DNA of 64,000 bases from Rosa chinensis (GCF_002994745.2 NC_037089.1:5029501-5093500); one strand, 5' to 3'; counted from the first letter of the stretch, positions 45,655 through 60,025 are shown. The notes: generated by a model not told the origin, from the sequence alone. Program-made: numbers and translations.

Positions 45655-48094
45655 ATGGCAGGAGACGACGTTTTGAAGATAGAGCAGAACAAGGATTCAA
45701 CCTCTGCTTCACAGAGAAACCCCGAACCATGGGAGAACCCAAATCACCCCCTCTTTCTCCATCATTCAGATCAACCTGGTGCAATTCTTGTGTCACAACC
45801 ACTGATGGAAGATAATTATACCACATGGGTCCAGTCTATGAGCATGGCCCTAACTATCAAGAACAAGAAAGGTTTCATCGATGGGACTCTCAAGAGACCA
45901 ACACACAATCCTAATGAGCAGCAACAATGGGATCGATGCAATACCCTTGTCAAGACTTGGCTACTTGGAGCAATGTCAAAGGAAATCTCGAGCAGTGTCA
46001 TTCACTATAAAGAAGCGAGAGGTATGTGGACAGAACTTCAGGAGCAATTTTCTCACACAAACACAATTCAACTATTTCACACATAGAATGCTAATCATGA
46101 CTGCGAACAAGGTGCAAGTTCAGTTACAGCATTTTTCACAAAGCTTAAAAGTCTTTGGGATGAAAAGGATGCCCTCTGTACTTTTCCACTGTGCCAATGT
46201 GAAGCAGCTGTTAAAGTCAAAACCTATCTAGAAACACAGAAGACTATGAAGTTTATGATGGGACTTGGAGATGGCTATGCAACTATTCGAAGTAATGTAA
46301 TTGGAATGGATCCACTTCCAAATGTAAACAAGGCTTATGCCATGAGAAACAGGCAGAGGTCTCTAATGGGAAGACAACTACACCACCTGAAGCGTCTGCC
46401 TTCTCTGTGAAGAAATTTCATTAAGCTGCTAATTCAACAGAAGGAGAGATGAAATGTGAGAAGTGTAACATGACAAACCATAGCACGAAAAATTGCAGGG
46501 CACATCTCAAATGCACCTATTGTAATGGTAAAGGGCATACCTATAAATATTGTCGTAGGCGGAAAAATGCAATGGAAGGAGGGCAGCGAGCAAGGGCCAA
46601 CCATGAAGCCTCTTCTAATGACAAAAAAGAAGGGATGACAACCTTTCCCTTTTCACAAGAGGAGTGTAATCAAATGCTTGGCCTTCTAAGCAAATTTAAG
46701 ACTGTTGCTAGCAACCAAGATGAGTATAATCAGCTGCTATGAGCCTTGAACAAGCCTAACACATCCGCAGTCAATCTTGTTGGTAACGTTCCCAATTATG
46801 AGGAGCTTTCAGGTATAAGTTTCAGTGTTTCTCGAGTCGGTAATGAACCAACATGGATACTAGATAGTGGTGCAAGCGATCATAGCGTTTTCCATCCTCA
46901 TTTTCTTACATCACTCAAACCTGTTCATAATCGTCTTATAAAACTACCTGATGGAAAATTTGCTCATGTTACTCACATTGGGACAATTGTTTTTTCTCAA
47001 CATTTCATCCTCCATAATGTTCTTTGTGTTCCATTGTTTTACCTAAATCTCATATCTATCAGCAAACTTGCATTTGATTCCTTTTATATCACCATTTTTC
47101 TTAGACAAGTTTGTTTCATATAAGACCTACGATCAGGGAAGACGATTGGGACGGGAACTGAGAGTGAAGGACCTTACTACCTCAATCTACCACAGAAAGG
47201 AACATGCAATGTGGTGCGCACCAAACCTCAAAACGTATGGAACCAAAGACTAGGGCACCCCTCAAGCAAAGTATTTCCATTGTTTCCTTTTCTTGCAAAT
47301 AAAACTTGCGATGCAAATACCTGTTCTGTCTGTCCTTTGGCCAAACTGACCAGACAGCCTTTTCCATTAAGTGCTACATTGAGTGAATCTTGTTTTGATC
47401 TCATACATGTTGATATCTGGGGTGGCTATCATGTCCCAACATTTCTAGTGCACAATACTTTTTAACTATTGTTGATGATCACTCAAGAAGCACATGGGTT
47501 TATCTAATGAAACACAAGTCAGAAACACGCACTCTCCTTGTACACTTTGTTCACTTAGCCAAAAATCAGTTTGGGGAAAGAGTCAAGGTCATTAGGAGTG
47601 ACAATGGGCCAGAGTTTAAACTCACAGACTTTTACTCATCCAAGGGCCTTTTACATCAAACTAGTTGCCTCAACACGCCACAACAAAATGGCATTGTTGA
47701 GTGTAAACATAGACACTTGCTGAATATCGCTCGAGCGCTGCTTTTTCAAGCAAATTTACCTAAGCCTTTTTGGGGGGAAGCTATACTTACTGCTGCCTAA
47801 TTAATTAATAGAACACCAACACCACTTCTTCAAGGCAAATCACCCTTTGAAAAACTTTTTCACAAAGAGCCAACCTATTCACATTTACGAGTTTTTGGAT
47901 GTCGGTGTTTTGTGTCAACTCATCCTCTTCGTCCTACCAAATTTGATCCTACGTCCACTGAGTGTATATTCATCGGATACCCATATGGGCAAAAGAGGTA
48001 CAAAGTTTACAACTTGGTGAGTAAGAAAACTCTTGTATCAAGAGACGTGATTTTCTTTGAAGATGACTTTTCTTTTCAAAACAATCCTCCATGA
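45655..48094 (+). pseudogene. Copia gag-protease-integrase coding remnant
   Basis: Successive fragments lie in shifting frames with stops between them. A gag N-terminal domain (45655-46086: MEDNYTTWVQSMSMALTIKN) is followed by gag continuing in other frames. A CCHC-type region (46449 on: KCTYCNGKGHTYKYC) comes next, then the protease DSGASDHSVFHP near 46860, a GAG-pre-integrase piece near 47220, and the integrase core with VDDHSRSTWVYLMK-like sequence and IRSDNGPEF (47600) through TPQQNGIVE (47680). At least five frameshifts or stops make it non-functional. Confidence 0.9.
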
Positions 48095-48180
48095 TTTTCT
48101 CCTTCAAATACTATCCATAATAATCCCTCAAATCTCTCTCCATCACACTCTGGGGTCTTTTCTTCTTTGAGTCAATCACC

Positions 48181-49249
48181 ACAGTTTGGGGGTGACATCA
48201 TTTCACCCCATTTACTTTCAATTTTGAATTTTTACCCCCTAAACTTTTCAATTTCAATCAGCCGTGTCCAATTTCTACTATTCCGTTCAAATTGGACATT
48301 AAGTTTGACCCTTGAGGGCTAAAATGGTCATTTCAACATAAAAATAATAATTTTTTCTCTCTATTTTTTAGTTTTTTTCTTCTTTGCTTTATTTTTTATT
48401 TTTTATATTTTGTCTTCAACCTATACACCACAAGTTATAATAGGTTTATAAAAACAAAAAAATACTCTAGGTGGTTGAAAGCTGCTCACTGGTCTACGAT
48501 ATTTGTGACATATCTCCGATAATGTGAAGAATTTAGGATATATCCCCAATAAAGTGAAGAAATATCTGTAAAAAATAATTTTACACTTTATCTGTAAATA
48601 AATATATGTAAAAAATGATTTTACACAGATATTTCTGCACTTTATTGGGGATATACAGATATTTACAGATAAAGTATAAAATCATTTTTTACATATATTT
48701 CTTCACTTTATTGGGGATATATCCTAAAATTATTCAATTTATTGGAGATATATCACAAATATAGTAGACCAAAAATGATTTTACACAGATATTTCTTCAC
48801 TTTATTGGGGATATACATATATTTATTTACAGATAAAGTGTAAAATTATTTTTTACAAATATTTCTTCACTTTATTGGGGATATATCCTAAAATTCTTCA
48901 CTTTATCGGAGATATATCACAAATATCGTAGACCAGCGAGCGGCTTTCAACCACCTAGAGTATTTTTTTATTTTTATAAACCTATTATAACTTGTGGTGT
49001 ATAGGTTGAAGACAAAATAAAAAAAATAAAAAATAAAACAGAAAGAAATTTTATTTTTTTTTATGTTGAAATGACCATTTTAGCCCTCAAGGGTCAAACT
49101 TAACGTCCAATTTGGACGGAATAGTAGAAATTGGACACGGCTGATTGAAATTGGAAAGTTTAGGGGGTAAAAATTCAAAATTGAAAGTAGAGGGGGTGAA
49201 ATGATGACACCCTCAAACCTCAGGGGGGTAAACTGAAATTAATCCTTGA
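48181..49249. mobile_element. Foldback element with ~0.5 kb inverted arms inserted in the Copia element
   Basis: 48185-49217 is essentially one large imperfect palindrome centred near 48700. Left: TTTCACCCCATTTACTTTC, TTGAGGGCTAAAATGGTCAT, CTCTAGGTGGTTGAAAGC. Right: the same in reverse complement. Short internal repeats (TTTATTGGGGATATA) occur in the centre. The right flank carries ~30 bases (CAGGGGGGTAAACTGAAATT) lacking on the left, so the left end may be clipped. ATCACC occurs at both outer flanks and may be part of a target duplication. No coding capacity. Confidence 0.85.
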
Positions 49250-49269
49250 TATTATCACCCCAAATCTCT

Positions 49270-50050
49270 CACCTAATCCTCATCAAAACTCCTTATCTTC
49301 CGCTGACTTGAGTCACTCGGCCACATCTTCTACACAAGATCATGTCATTGATACATTACCAGATCCTATTCCCCAAAATATGTCCACATCTCTACCACCA
49401 GACAGTACACAAGCCCCACATTTACATTCCTCACCACCACCTCCATGACGATCTTCTCGTCCCACCAAGCCTTCAACCAAGTTGCAGGACTTTCATATTG
49501 AGGCGGCTCTTCCCTCACATACTATCCCGTCGTCTTCTTCGAACGAGGTTGAGATTCCTTCCTCAGGTACATTCATTCTCTCTCCACTGTCCTTGCTAAT
49601 GATAAGCTTTCCCCTGCTCACAAAGCCTTCATTGTCAAGCTTACTATGCAGCGAGAACCTAATTCTTTTTCACAGGCTGTTCAAGAGCCAAAATGGCGAG
49701 AGGCCATGCAGAATGAGATAAACGCCCTTACAGAAAATCGAACATGGAGTTTGGTACCTCTCCCTGCTCACAAGAAATCCATTGGGTGTAAATGGGTGTA
49801 CAAAATAAAGTACAATCCTGATGGCACGGTTGAGAGATATAAGGCATGACTCGTCGCTAAAAGGTTTAGTCAAGTTGAGGGTGTTGATTACAAAGAAACA
49901 TTCGCACCAGTTGCTAAGCTAACTACAGTTCGCGTTCTGTTAAGACTTGCAGCTCTACGAGGTGCATCTGCATCAATTAGATGTCAACAATGCTTTCCTG
50001 AATGGTGATCTCTATGAAGATGTCTACATGCAACTCCCACCTGGTTTCGG
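49270..50050 (+). pseudogene. Copia reverse transcriptase remnant (5' third only)
   Basis: The linker and RT start are visible: WREAMQNEINALTENRTW, then IGCKWVYKIKYNPDGTVERY, a premature TGA at 49848, then KRFSQVEGVDYKETFAPVAK and, in another frame, [18 protein letters not shown] sequence. Coding then ends abruptly after MQLPPGF-like sequence at ~50045. The YVDD active-site region and RNase H are deleted. Confidence 0.9.
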
Positions 50051-50063
50051 ACGAAAGGGGGAG

Positions 50064-50259
50064 TATTGAGGGAAAGAATCCCGTGTAATTAGAAATGGAG
50101 TAATTGTAATATCCTAGAATAGGATTGTAGCTATTCTGATATCCTAAATTGAGAGTTTGAGTTGTATTACCATAATGATCCCTAGAATTGTGGATCGAGT
50201 ATTAGCATGGTGTGTATAAGGTGTAGGCAACTGTACTGACGATCACATCGTTTTCTTTA
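50064..50259 (+). repeat. Copia 3' LTR, 196 bp, with a ~25 bp internal deletion
   Basis: Matches the 5' LTR closely but lacks the segment between ACTGACGA and TCACATCG that contains GAATTAAGAATTAAAAC. Confidence 0.9.
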
Positions 50260-50394
50260 GTTAGAACTAAGCTTTAGCCAGGAAGACCAAGAAAAATTAG
50301 GCAGGGCTTGGAATGGAAAGTTGCATTGGTCGGGTAGAAATTTGGACAAAGACTCCATTTACTTTCGAGTTGGATCCATTCCTGTGAACCAACC

Positions 50395-52660
<2,266 letters not shown>

Positions 52661-53262
52661 ATGGCTCAAATGATGAGCCACGAAGAACTACCGATCCGAA
52701 TCCACTTCGCTATCGACGAAGTCTACGACGATCCCTCGCAACTCGAGGAGGCCCAGCTCCGTTTACACCACCTCAAGACCAAGTTTCACAAGGTCTTCGG
52801 GCACCTTCCTCAAGTCTGCGCTCGCTCTCCAGGTTTGTTATCTATCTCTCTATCTCTTTGTGGTTTGGTTCTATGTGATTGAATTGGTTTTGATTTTGTG
52901 ATCGGACGGCGGTGGCGGCAGGGAGAGTGAATTTTATTGGAGAGCATACAGACTATGACGGATTCTCGGTGTTGCCGATGGCGATACGGCAGGATATATA
53001 CTATTGTGGCGATTAGGAGGAACGAAGGGGAGAAGGTTCTGAGAATTGCGAATGTTAATGCTAAGTATGAAATGTGTACTTATCCTGCTGATCCTAACCA
53101 GGTACAATTCATGTGAATTTTCTAGATTTTTTCTTCCTCAGAAGTTTATTTGAAGTTTGATCATTGTTATAAAATCTTCAACGGTCAATTTTGTTTTTTT
53201 TTTTTTGCAGGAAATTGATTTGAAGAATCGTAAATGGGCCCATTAAATCATTTGTGGGTCAG
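52661..53262 (+). pseudogene. Galactokinase, truncated pseudogene (first three exons)
   Basis: Galactokinase phosphorylates galactose at C1. Exon 1 (52661-52832) reads EVYDDPSQLEEAQLRLHHLK and ends ARSPG. Exon 2 (52922-53101) reads [20 protein letters not shown], the galactokinase signature, then ANVNAKYEMCTYPADPNQ. Exon 3 starts EIDLKNRKWAH at 53211. Splice sites GT/AG are intact. Defects: four extra bases in exon 2 near 52998 shift the frame between IRQD and TIVAIRR. In exon 3 the codon after WAH, Tyr in the family, is TAA. Homology stops about 15 bases later, so the kinase ATP-binding and C-terminal parts are absent. It is a 5' fragment of a duplicated gene. Confidence 0.88.
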
Positions 53263-54861
53263 AACTCGAGATTTTGCTTGATTGTTGTTTTGGTCTCTGT
53301 TATGTTGTGATTTGCTTAATAGAAACGAAGGAATTTTGCTATGCTCTGAGTGTTGTGACATTACTTTAATTCATCTCCAGTAATAGAGTGTTCACCAGAT
53401 TTGCGAGTGAAATCAGTCGGATGCTACACATTTGTTTACTGTCTTCTCTTGGTGTTCTCTGTTATCTGTATATTGTGGCCACAAGGACTTTGTTTGATTT
53501 TACAGCTAATGAGTTAAAAAGTATTATTGTTCAATTGTCAGTATTAATTAAGCCAATAAGGCATAATTGTTCATAGAAATTTTTTTCCAGATGTTTTCTT
53601 TGCACCTTTTCAGGTTACATGAAGATCAAGATGACTAAATTCTTTGGTTCCAGGTAACTTTTATACTCCATTTTTCTTCTCCATCTAACTTAATTTGGTT
53701 TCCCAATTGCATCAATTTTATTTTCCTTTTCCTGTCATCATGCGGTTGGTCGAATTGAGTTTTTCTTCAATTCATTTTTGCAATTCTGTTCTAAATAGTT
53801 TAATTAATCTGTAGGTAAGACTTAAATTTAAGGAGGCTGACTACATGAACATGGGACTGCAATTTGGTTCATTGTGAGGATTTGACATTCACTGAATACC
53901 AATTCCTATTTGTTTAGCTGCTCTGTAATAGTTGTTCAAGTAGGCAATTCCTCATCAATTTTTCATTTTCTTTTTTACCTTTTTGTCACAACAATTCTGC
54001 ATAAAGAAATTCAACCTGCTCAAGCCTGAGTGTAGATCAAACGATTGCCCTTAGCTATTAGTGACGCAACCATTTTACTCTAGCCATAACTCTTTTTTCT
54101 CTAACTTATTTTGTAGTTGCATGCATAAGATCAGTTCTATTGTTTACATGTTATTCAGCCAATTTAAGAATAGGGCAAACATATAATCAAATGATGGTCT
54201 GGAATTGAATAATAAGGTTTTGTAAGTTTTGATCTATTGTTTAGGTGTTGTAAGTTTCAAACTATGATTTGATGACAATTGATTAATTTATATTGTCTTT
54301 GTTACTTCTTTGCTTTCAGTTGTTTGTTGCAGCCAATCGAGTGCTGGAAGACAGATTAAATGGAATAAATTGGAGGTTCAGGAATCCAACAAAGCTTTTC
54401 TCTGAGAGTCAAGTAGTGTGCTGACACTTTGAGAAGCTTAGAGACTGACAATCCAATAGTAATCGACTTCCAATGTTGTTCGATGTGTTAGGCATGAAGC
54501 CTACTAGGTTTAATTTACTAGCAAGTGTAGTCCTTCTAAGTAAGGTTATCTATGAGGATGTATTCTTTTTACTTCTTTTAGAGAGTTACCATGCAAGAGG
54601 TTTGAACACAATGGTGGAGAGCTAAATCACCGGTCAAGAGTACTGTTTTGTTCTCTCAATGTCCGTTAGAATTAATGATACTGTGATTTTTTGTTCGACA
54701 AAAACAAAAACGAAGATCAGCATGCAGTACAGGAAAAAGAAAAAAAAAGGAGAGTTAATAACAGACAAAAGTAGAAAGTAAGAAATTATCGGAAGAAAAA
54801 CATAGTAAAAGGTAAGAAATCACTAACAACATGAAAAGGCATAAACAAGACTATCTTGATT

Positions 54862-54945
54862 TTTTTTTTTTTTGAAATAGAAGTTGAATTCATTAGATCA
54901 ACAGCAGTATGACTGAAGTCTACCAAAACTTACATAAGAAGACTA
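54862..54945 (-). mobile_element. LINE/SINE 3' tail fragment
   Basis: A T15 tract followed by GAAATAGAAGTTGAATTC and ATTAGATCAACAGCAG. Read on the minus strand this is a short 3' end with a poly-A tail, typical of strongly 5'-truncated retroposons. Confidence 0.5.
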
Positions 54946-55149
54946 TCTTAATTTGATCACATTTTAAGAGAAAAAAAATAAGTGCTGAAATGACAGGAAC
55001 AATGAGACCAAAAAAGAAAAATATACTCATAAAGAAGGCAAGGCAAGTAAATTAAGCACATTAGAAGTCTTTACCATTTTGAGTATACATTTTATTTTAA
55101 CTCCACCGCTACCCAAAATAAAGAAGCCCGCTCACATCAATTGTCTGAC

Positions 55150-55345
55150 CGGGAGAATTCCACAAATGGTCACTCAACTATGACTCATTCGACACTTTGG
55201 TCACTAAAGTTTCAAATATATCACTTTGGTCACTCAACTATTACATTGTCAATCACTTAAGTCACTTTGTTAATTTTTTTCATTATAAAAAATACTCTTT
55301 GAGTGACTTAAGTGATTGACAATGTAATAGTTGAGTGATCAAACG
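55150..55345. mobile_element. Mutator-type MITE, second copy, right arm truncated
   Basis: The same GGTCACTCAACTATGACTC arm and hinge as 36112-36375. The right arm stops after GTAATAGTTGAGTGATCAAA at about 55343, losing the outer ~65 bases. Confidence 0.85.
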
Positions 55346-55589
55346 TATATTGGGTTCCAACCATTAAAATTATATATATTTGTATATACCAGCGCATATT
55401 TTTGTACAATGGATTGCTCAAGGCATATTTGTTCCAACCATTTATGTTTTTTGTTGATGGATTCCTAAAGACATATACAATATTTTATAATATCTGTATG
55501 GGGTAAGAGTTAGCTAATATAAAACACATAAATAATATTGCACTCATGAATAATATTTCAAATATGCGTAGCAAAAGAGGAAGGACAAT

Positions 55590-55646
55590 ACGCACGCGCG
55601 AGCGCGCGGCCCTTCCGCACGTGCATCGCGCGTGCAGGAAGGCTAG
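55590..55646 (+). mobile_element. Helitron-like 3' terminus
   Basis: A GC-rich hairpin (GCACGTGC ATC GCGCGTGC, about 55617-55635) is followed by AGGAAGG and CTAG, then host T at 55647, matching the hairpin plus CTRR|T rule. It stands out as a GC island in AT-rich DNA. The 5' end was not found. Confidence 0.6.
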
Positions 55647-56470
55647 TATCTATAAAATACACATTAGCTTTTGATATCTGATTTTACATTATTTGAGGGA
55701 TGATTAGATAAACTGAGTATCAGTCTTGATTCATATATAGTTGATAAAGATTCAAACAAAGTTAGGAGTTTTGGTCATATTGAACATTCATAAGAGTTCT
55801 GATCATATTCATCATCTCCTCTCTGTTCTTCTTTTTCGAAATTGGTTCATCATCTCCTTATCCATATTCAAATTAGATATTAGATAATTGTCTGATATTC
55901 ATTTAGTTAAGCAAATCTTCTCACATCTTAAATGATGTAGATCATGGATAATAAGATGTATTTTGGATACACTTTTACCTTTTTGTTTTATTTTTAATTT
56001 ATATTTCATCATTTATCTTACCTAATTTACTTTGGAAAAAAATGACCTTAATTTTTTTTAAAGGACAATTACATTTGTATTTTTTTGTATGACCAATTAC
56101 ACTTGTACTTGCAAGTTTCAACGTTACAAGGGCTTTGGGTCAACAGTCACAGAGAGTGTGATCAGGTTCATGACTCCATGTGATTTGGCTGGAGGAAAAA
56201 CGACATCCACTAGAGTTGAATACTTTGAAGATTCTTTGTAAAATAATATTCAAGACCAATTATACTATTTATTTTATTAAGATAGAGCTAGTCCATGCAT
56301 GTCCTTCTCTTAATTTTCAACTTGTTTTTGGTTTTTGTGTAGAAATAGAAAAAGATAAACGATACAGATAAGTAAGGACTTTATTGTTGATTTGTTATTC
56401 TCATCTATGAAAAAACAACTGTTTATAAAATACTGAGCTGTTTTTCTTGGGTCTGACATCATTGGGTTGA

Positions 56471-56489
56471 CCAATCAGCTCTTTATAAG
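56471..56489 (+). promoter_or_regulatory. Likely STP14 core promoter (CCAAT and TATA boxes)
   Basis: CCAAT at 56471 and TTTATAAG at 56482-56489, 114 bases before the start codon. The intervening leader is GA-rich (56555-56600), as in many plant 5' UTRs. Confidence 0.55.
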
Positions 56490-56602
56490 TTGCTCCATAC
56501 TTTGTATTCTTCCATACCTCCTCATTCCCTTCTGTAAGTTTAAGTTCTGATATTAGAGAGAGAGGGAGATTTTAGAGAGAGAAAGAGAGTGAAGAGGAGA
56601 GA

Positions 56603-58962
56603 ATGGCAGGAGGGTTTGGAGGAGCAGAAGTTGTACATGAGAGGGCTCAACACTATGAGCATAGAATTACTTGGTATTTCATCTTTACTTGCATTATTGC
56701 AGCTCTTGGAGGCTCTCTCTTTGGCTATGATCTTGGTGTTTCAGGTCAGTCTTCATTTCATTGCTTTACAATTTGTGGCATCAAAGATTGATCAGATTCT
56801 CCTTTTTTGTGTTTCATACACTGTGTTCTGGGCATCTTTAATTCAATGATATCAGCAAATCTTGTGACCATGTTTGTCAGACTGAGGTTTTCTCTTTTTT
56901 CATTAGCCTTTTAAGTTCAAAACCAATATGATATATGTTCATTCTTGCCATTGCCATTGCCTCTTAGATTAAACAGAACATTGAGAGGTTGAAGAAATGT
57001 GTTCATGGAAATATGTAGAGAAAAAGGAAGTTTTCTTTGTTTCCATACAAAATTTGATGCTTTTAAGGTAAAATCTTTAATGATTCTGCATTTGTTCAGA
57101 GAAATTAATGGGAAACGTTTTCTTTCCTTTTTCTTTTGAATTTCATTATTATCATTTTCCAAAAACATATCATCAGTGATGTGCTGCCTTACCTAACATT
57201 TGATCATATCTGTTTTGTGATTTACTTGTCCACAAAAGAGGTAAAAGCCACAGAAATAAAACTTCCTCTAAATTTGGATAAGCAATCAATGTATACCATC
57301 TGTCCATTACAGTTGAAAAGTTACATTTGATTTCAAAATCACTACAGTAATTTCACTCGGTATGCTAAATTTCAGGTGGAGTGACTTCCATGGATGATTT
57401 CTTGAAGGAATTCTTCCCTAAAATCTATAGAAGGAAACAATTACACCTCAATGAGACAGATTACTGTAAATACGATAACCAGATCCTGACACTCTTCACA
57501 TCCTCTTTGTACTTTGCTGGCCTGATTTCAACATTTGGAGCTTCCTATGTTACCCGAAGCAAAGGCAGGAAAGCCAGCATCATTGTTGGATCAATCAGCT
57601 TCTTCTTAGGAGCGGTCCTCAACGCTTCTGCTAAAAACATATTAATGTTGATCTTGGGACGAATATTTCTTGGTGTTGGCATTGGATTCGGAAATCAAGT
57701 GAGCCTAAACTAATGCATTTCACCAAAAAAGAGTTGACACCATATTTCTGATGAATTCACTGACAGCTTTTCTTTGTTGATCTATGTATAATCCAGGCAG
57801 TTCCGTTGTACCTCTCAGAAATGGCTCCTGCAAAAATTCGAGGTGCAATTAACCAACTTTTCCAGCTGACCACCTGCTTGGGGATTTTGATAGCCAACTT
57901 GATCAATTACTTTACTGAAAAGATTCATCCATGGGGTTGGAGACTGTCGCTTGGTTTAGCTGCAGTGCCGGCAATTCTTATGTTTGTTGGGGGTCTCTTT
58001 CTTCCTGAGACCCCAAACAGTCTTGTAGAACAAGGCAGATTAGAAGAAGGAAGAAGGATACTGGAGAAAGTGAGAGGTACAACAAAAGTTGATGCAGAGT
58101 TTGCTGACCTGGTTGATGCCAGCAATGCAGCTCGAGCCATTAAGCACCCGTTCAGGAATCTACTTACACGAAAAAATCGTCCCCAGTTGGTGATTGGGGC
58201 ATTGGGAATCCCGGCATTCCAACAGCTCACTGGCATGAACTCTATCCTCTTCTATGCCCCCGTCATATTTCAGAGCTTGGGTTTTGGCTCAGGGGCATCT
58301 CTGTACTCATCTATCTTTACCAGCGGAGCGCTTGTTATTGCAGCACTTATTTCAATGCGTTGGGTCGATAAGTTTGGCAGAAGAGCCTTCTTCTTAGAAG
58401 CTGGCACCGAAATGATATGCTGCTTGGTAAACTCGGTTCTAATCAAGCTCATTTTTCTTCCCTAATTTGTACTACATATATACTCACTAGATTGTTCAAT
58501 ATACTGCAGGTTGCTTTGGCGATTACTCTAGCACTGAAGTTTGGACAAGGAGAAGTCCTTCCAAAAGGAATTGGAATCTTCCTTGTGATTGTGCTTTGCG
58601 TATTTGTTTTGGCTTATGGAAGGTCTTGGGGTCCTCTGGGATGGCTAGTTCCAAGTGAGCTATTCCCCTTGGAAACAAGATCAGCAGGACAGAGTATTGT
58701 AGTGTGTGTCAACCTCCTCTTCACAGCTTTGATAGCACAGTGCTTCCTCGCTTCGCTATGCCATCTTCGATACGGGATTTTTCTGTTGTTTGCAGGCTTG
58801 ATAGTCATCATGAGTAGCTTCATTTTCTTCCTCCTGCCAGAAACAAAGCAGGTCCCGATAGAAGAAATATATCTTCTCTTTCAGAAACACTGGTATTGGA
58901 AAGGAATAGTAGGAGATGGGGAGCAAGTTGAACCCAGTGGGAAGTCAGGAGCAGTAGTTTAG
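56603..58962 (+). CDS. STP14: Sugar transport protein STP14-like, H+/hexose symporter
   Basis: Four exons: 56603-56744, 57376-57698, 57797-58426 and 58510-58962 (515 residues, in phase). Major facilitator, twelve membrane segments, plasma membrane uptake of monosaccharide with protons. Motifs: [13 protein letters not shown] with [14 protein letters not shown] after it, [108 protein letters not shown] and [14 protein letters not shown]. The match to Arabidopsis STP14 (from memory) is much closer than to STP1 or STP7, notably [18 protein letters not shown] and [19 protein letters not shown]14 has been described as galactose-specific, so galactose is the expected substrate. A galactokinase pseudogene lies 3.3 kb upstream. 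Confidence 0.93.
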
Positions 58963-60025
58963 AATCTCTAGCACAAAGACATTGTGCAGTGCAGATTTCT
59001 TGGTCACAGTTGATTTCTGAATTCAGTTTTAGTTTTATAAATAATCAAGAATTAGTTTCAACAGATGTGGAATATGTCATGTGTGAATACCAGTGCGTGA
59101 CTTAATCCACCTCACCTCCTATTAAGCCTTGGGGTCAATTTTATATCACATCTGAGTATCTGACTATTTTTAATAGTGAATATTTTATTTTTTTTATTTG
59201 AAGTAGACAATATTTGAGAAATCAATTCCTAAATGCATTGTCATAAAAAAAAATTCCTAAATGAATTTTGTAAAACAGAACTTTGTCCTTGGTTATGAAC
59301 ACCTTGACTTTCCGTAAGAGTTGGTTAATATAGGATAAGAAGTTGGGAACAGATTTGGTGTTAAACCGAATTAGTCAAATCCTTTCCTTAAAAACTTGGA
59401 TATCCTTATCCTAATGGACGGTATCCAAATGGATGTGTTCTGATATTACCCTCTTATCCCATTTCGTCTTTAGAAGAATGCTTTGCTAATTGGGATCAAT
59501 GACGTGACACCTAGCTATCTGTGTTACATTAGTATTCTTCCCAATCAAGCAAAAGAAAGAAGAAAAAGAATTAAAAGACCAAAGGAAAACTTGGATATCC
59601 TTATCCTAATGGACGATATCCAAATGGATGTGTTCTGATATTACCCTCTTATCCCATTTCGTCTTTAGAAGAATGCTTTGCCTAATTGGGATCAATGACG
59701 TGACACCTGGCTATCTGTGTTAACATTAGTATTCTTCCCAATCGAGCAAAAGAAAGAAGAAAAAGAATTAAAACACCAAAGGAATAGCATTTTGAATTCC
59801 AAGGACCAGTGTACGTACCTAAAGAATACTCACTCACTCAACATGTTTGCATCAAATGAAATTGTTGTGAAGTTGAGGACCAACAGGCTTCTTAGCGGCA
59901 ATTGAAATGTGAAACGGAGGCGAAATAAGCGAAGGCATGTAAGATTATGAGGTAGAATGCATCACCAAAAATTCTATACACCATTGCATATGCAAAAATA
60001 CATCGACAGAGTGCTAAGATGCATA
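58963..60025. other. Convergent intergenic region with a 195 bp tandem duplication
   Basis: 3' flanks of STP14 and CAF1. No gene. The tandem duplication is listed separately. Confidence 0.6.
59391..59782. repeat. Tandem duplication, two ~195 bp units
   Basis: 59391-59585 and 59586-59782 both start AAAACTTGGATATCCTTATC, contain CCCTCTTATCCCATTTCGTC and end AGAATTAAAA(G/C)ACCAAAGGA. They differ by about seven substitutions or single-base indels, so the duplication is fairly young. Confidence 0.95.

Larger units (their letters stand above)
45371..50259 (+). mobile_element. Ty1/copia retrotransposon, decayed and internally deleted
   Basis: LTRs at 45371-45591 and 50064-50259. The PBS TGGTATCAGAGC at 45592 is the classic initiator-Met type. 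The order gag, zinc knuckle, protease, integrase, RT is Copia. LTR termini appear to be TA...TA rather than TG...CA (TATTGAGGG to TTCTTTA), with flanks GTTAT and GTTAG. The RT is cut off soon after its first third and the RNase H region is missing: the coding sequence jumps to a GAAAGGGGGAG polypurine tract at 50053. A foldback element sits between integrase and RT. Confidence 0.92.
53263..56602. other. Intergenic region between the galactokinase fragment and STP14
   Basis: No gene could be supported. Contents: a poly-T-headed LINE tail (54862-54945), a truncated Mutator-type MITE (55150-55345), a Helitron 3' terminus (55590-55646) and the STP14 promoter (56460-56602). Confidence 0.55.

Noticed and set aside
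48121..49250. Foldback as an expressed coding region
   Set aside because: No frame longer than noise; it interrupts the Copia polyprotein.
54320..54430. Possible later exon of the galactokinase fragment (NRVLEDRLNGINWRFRNPTK)
   Set aside because: An AG acceptor precedes it, but the peptide does not resemble galactokinase as I know it.
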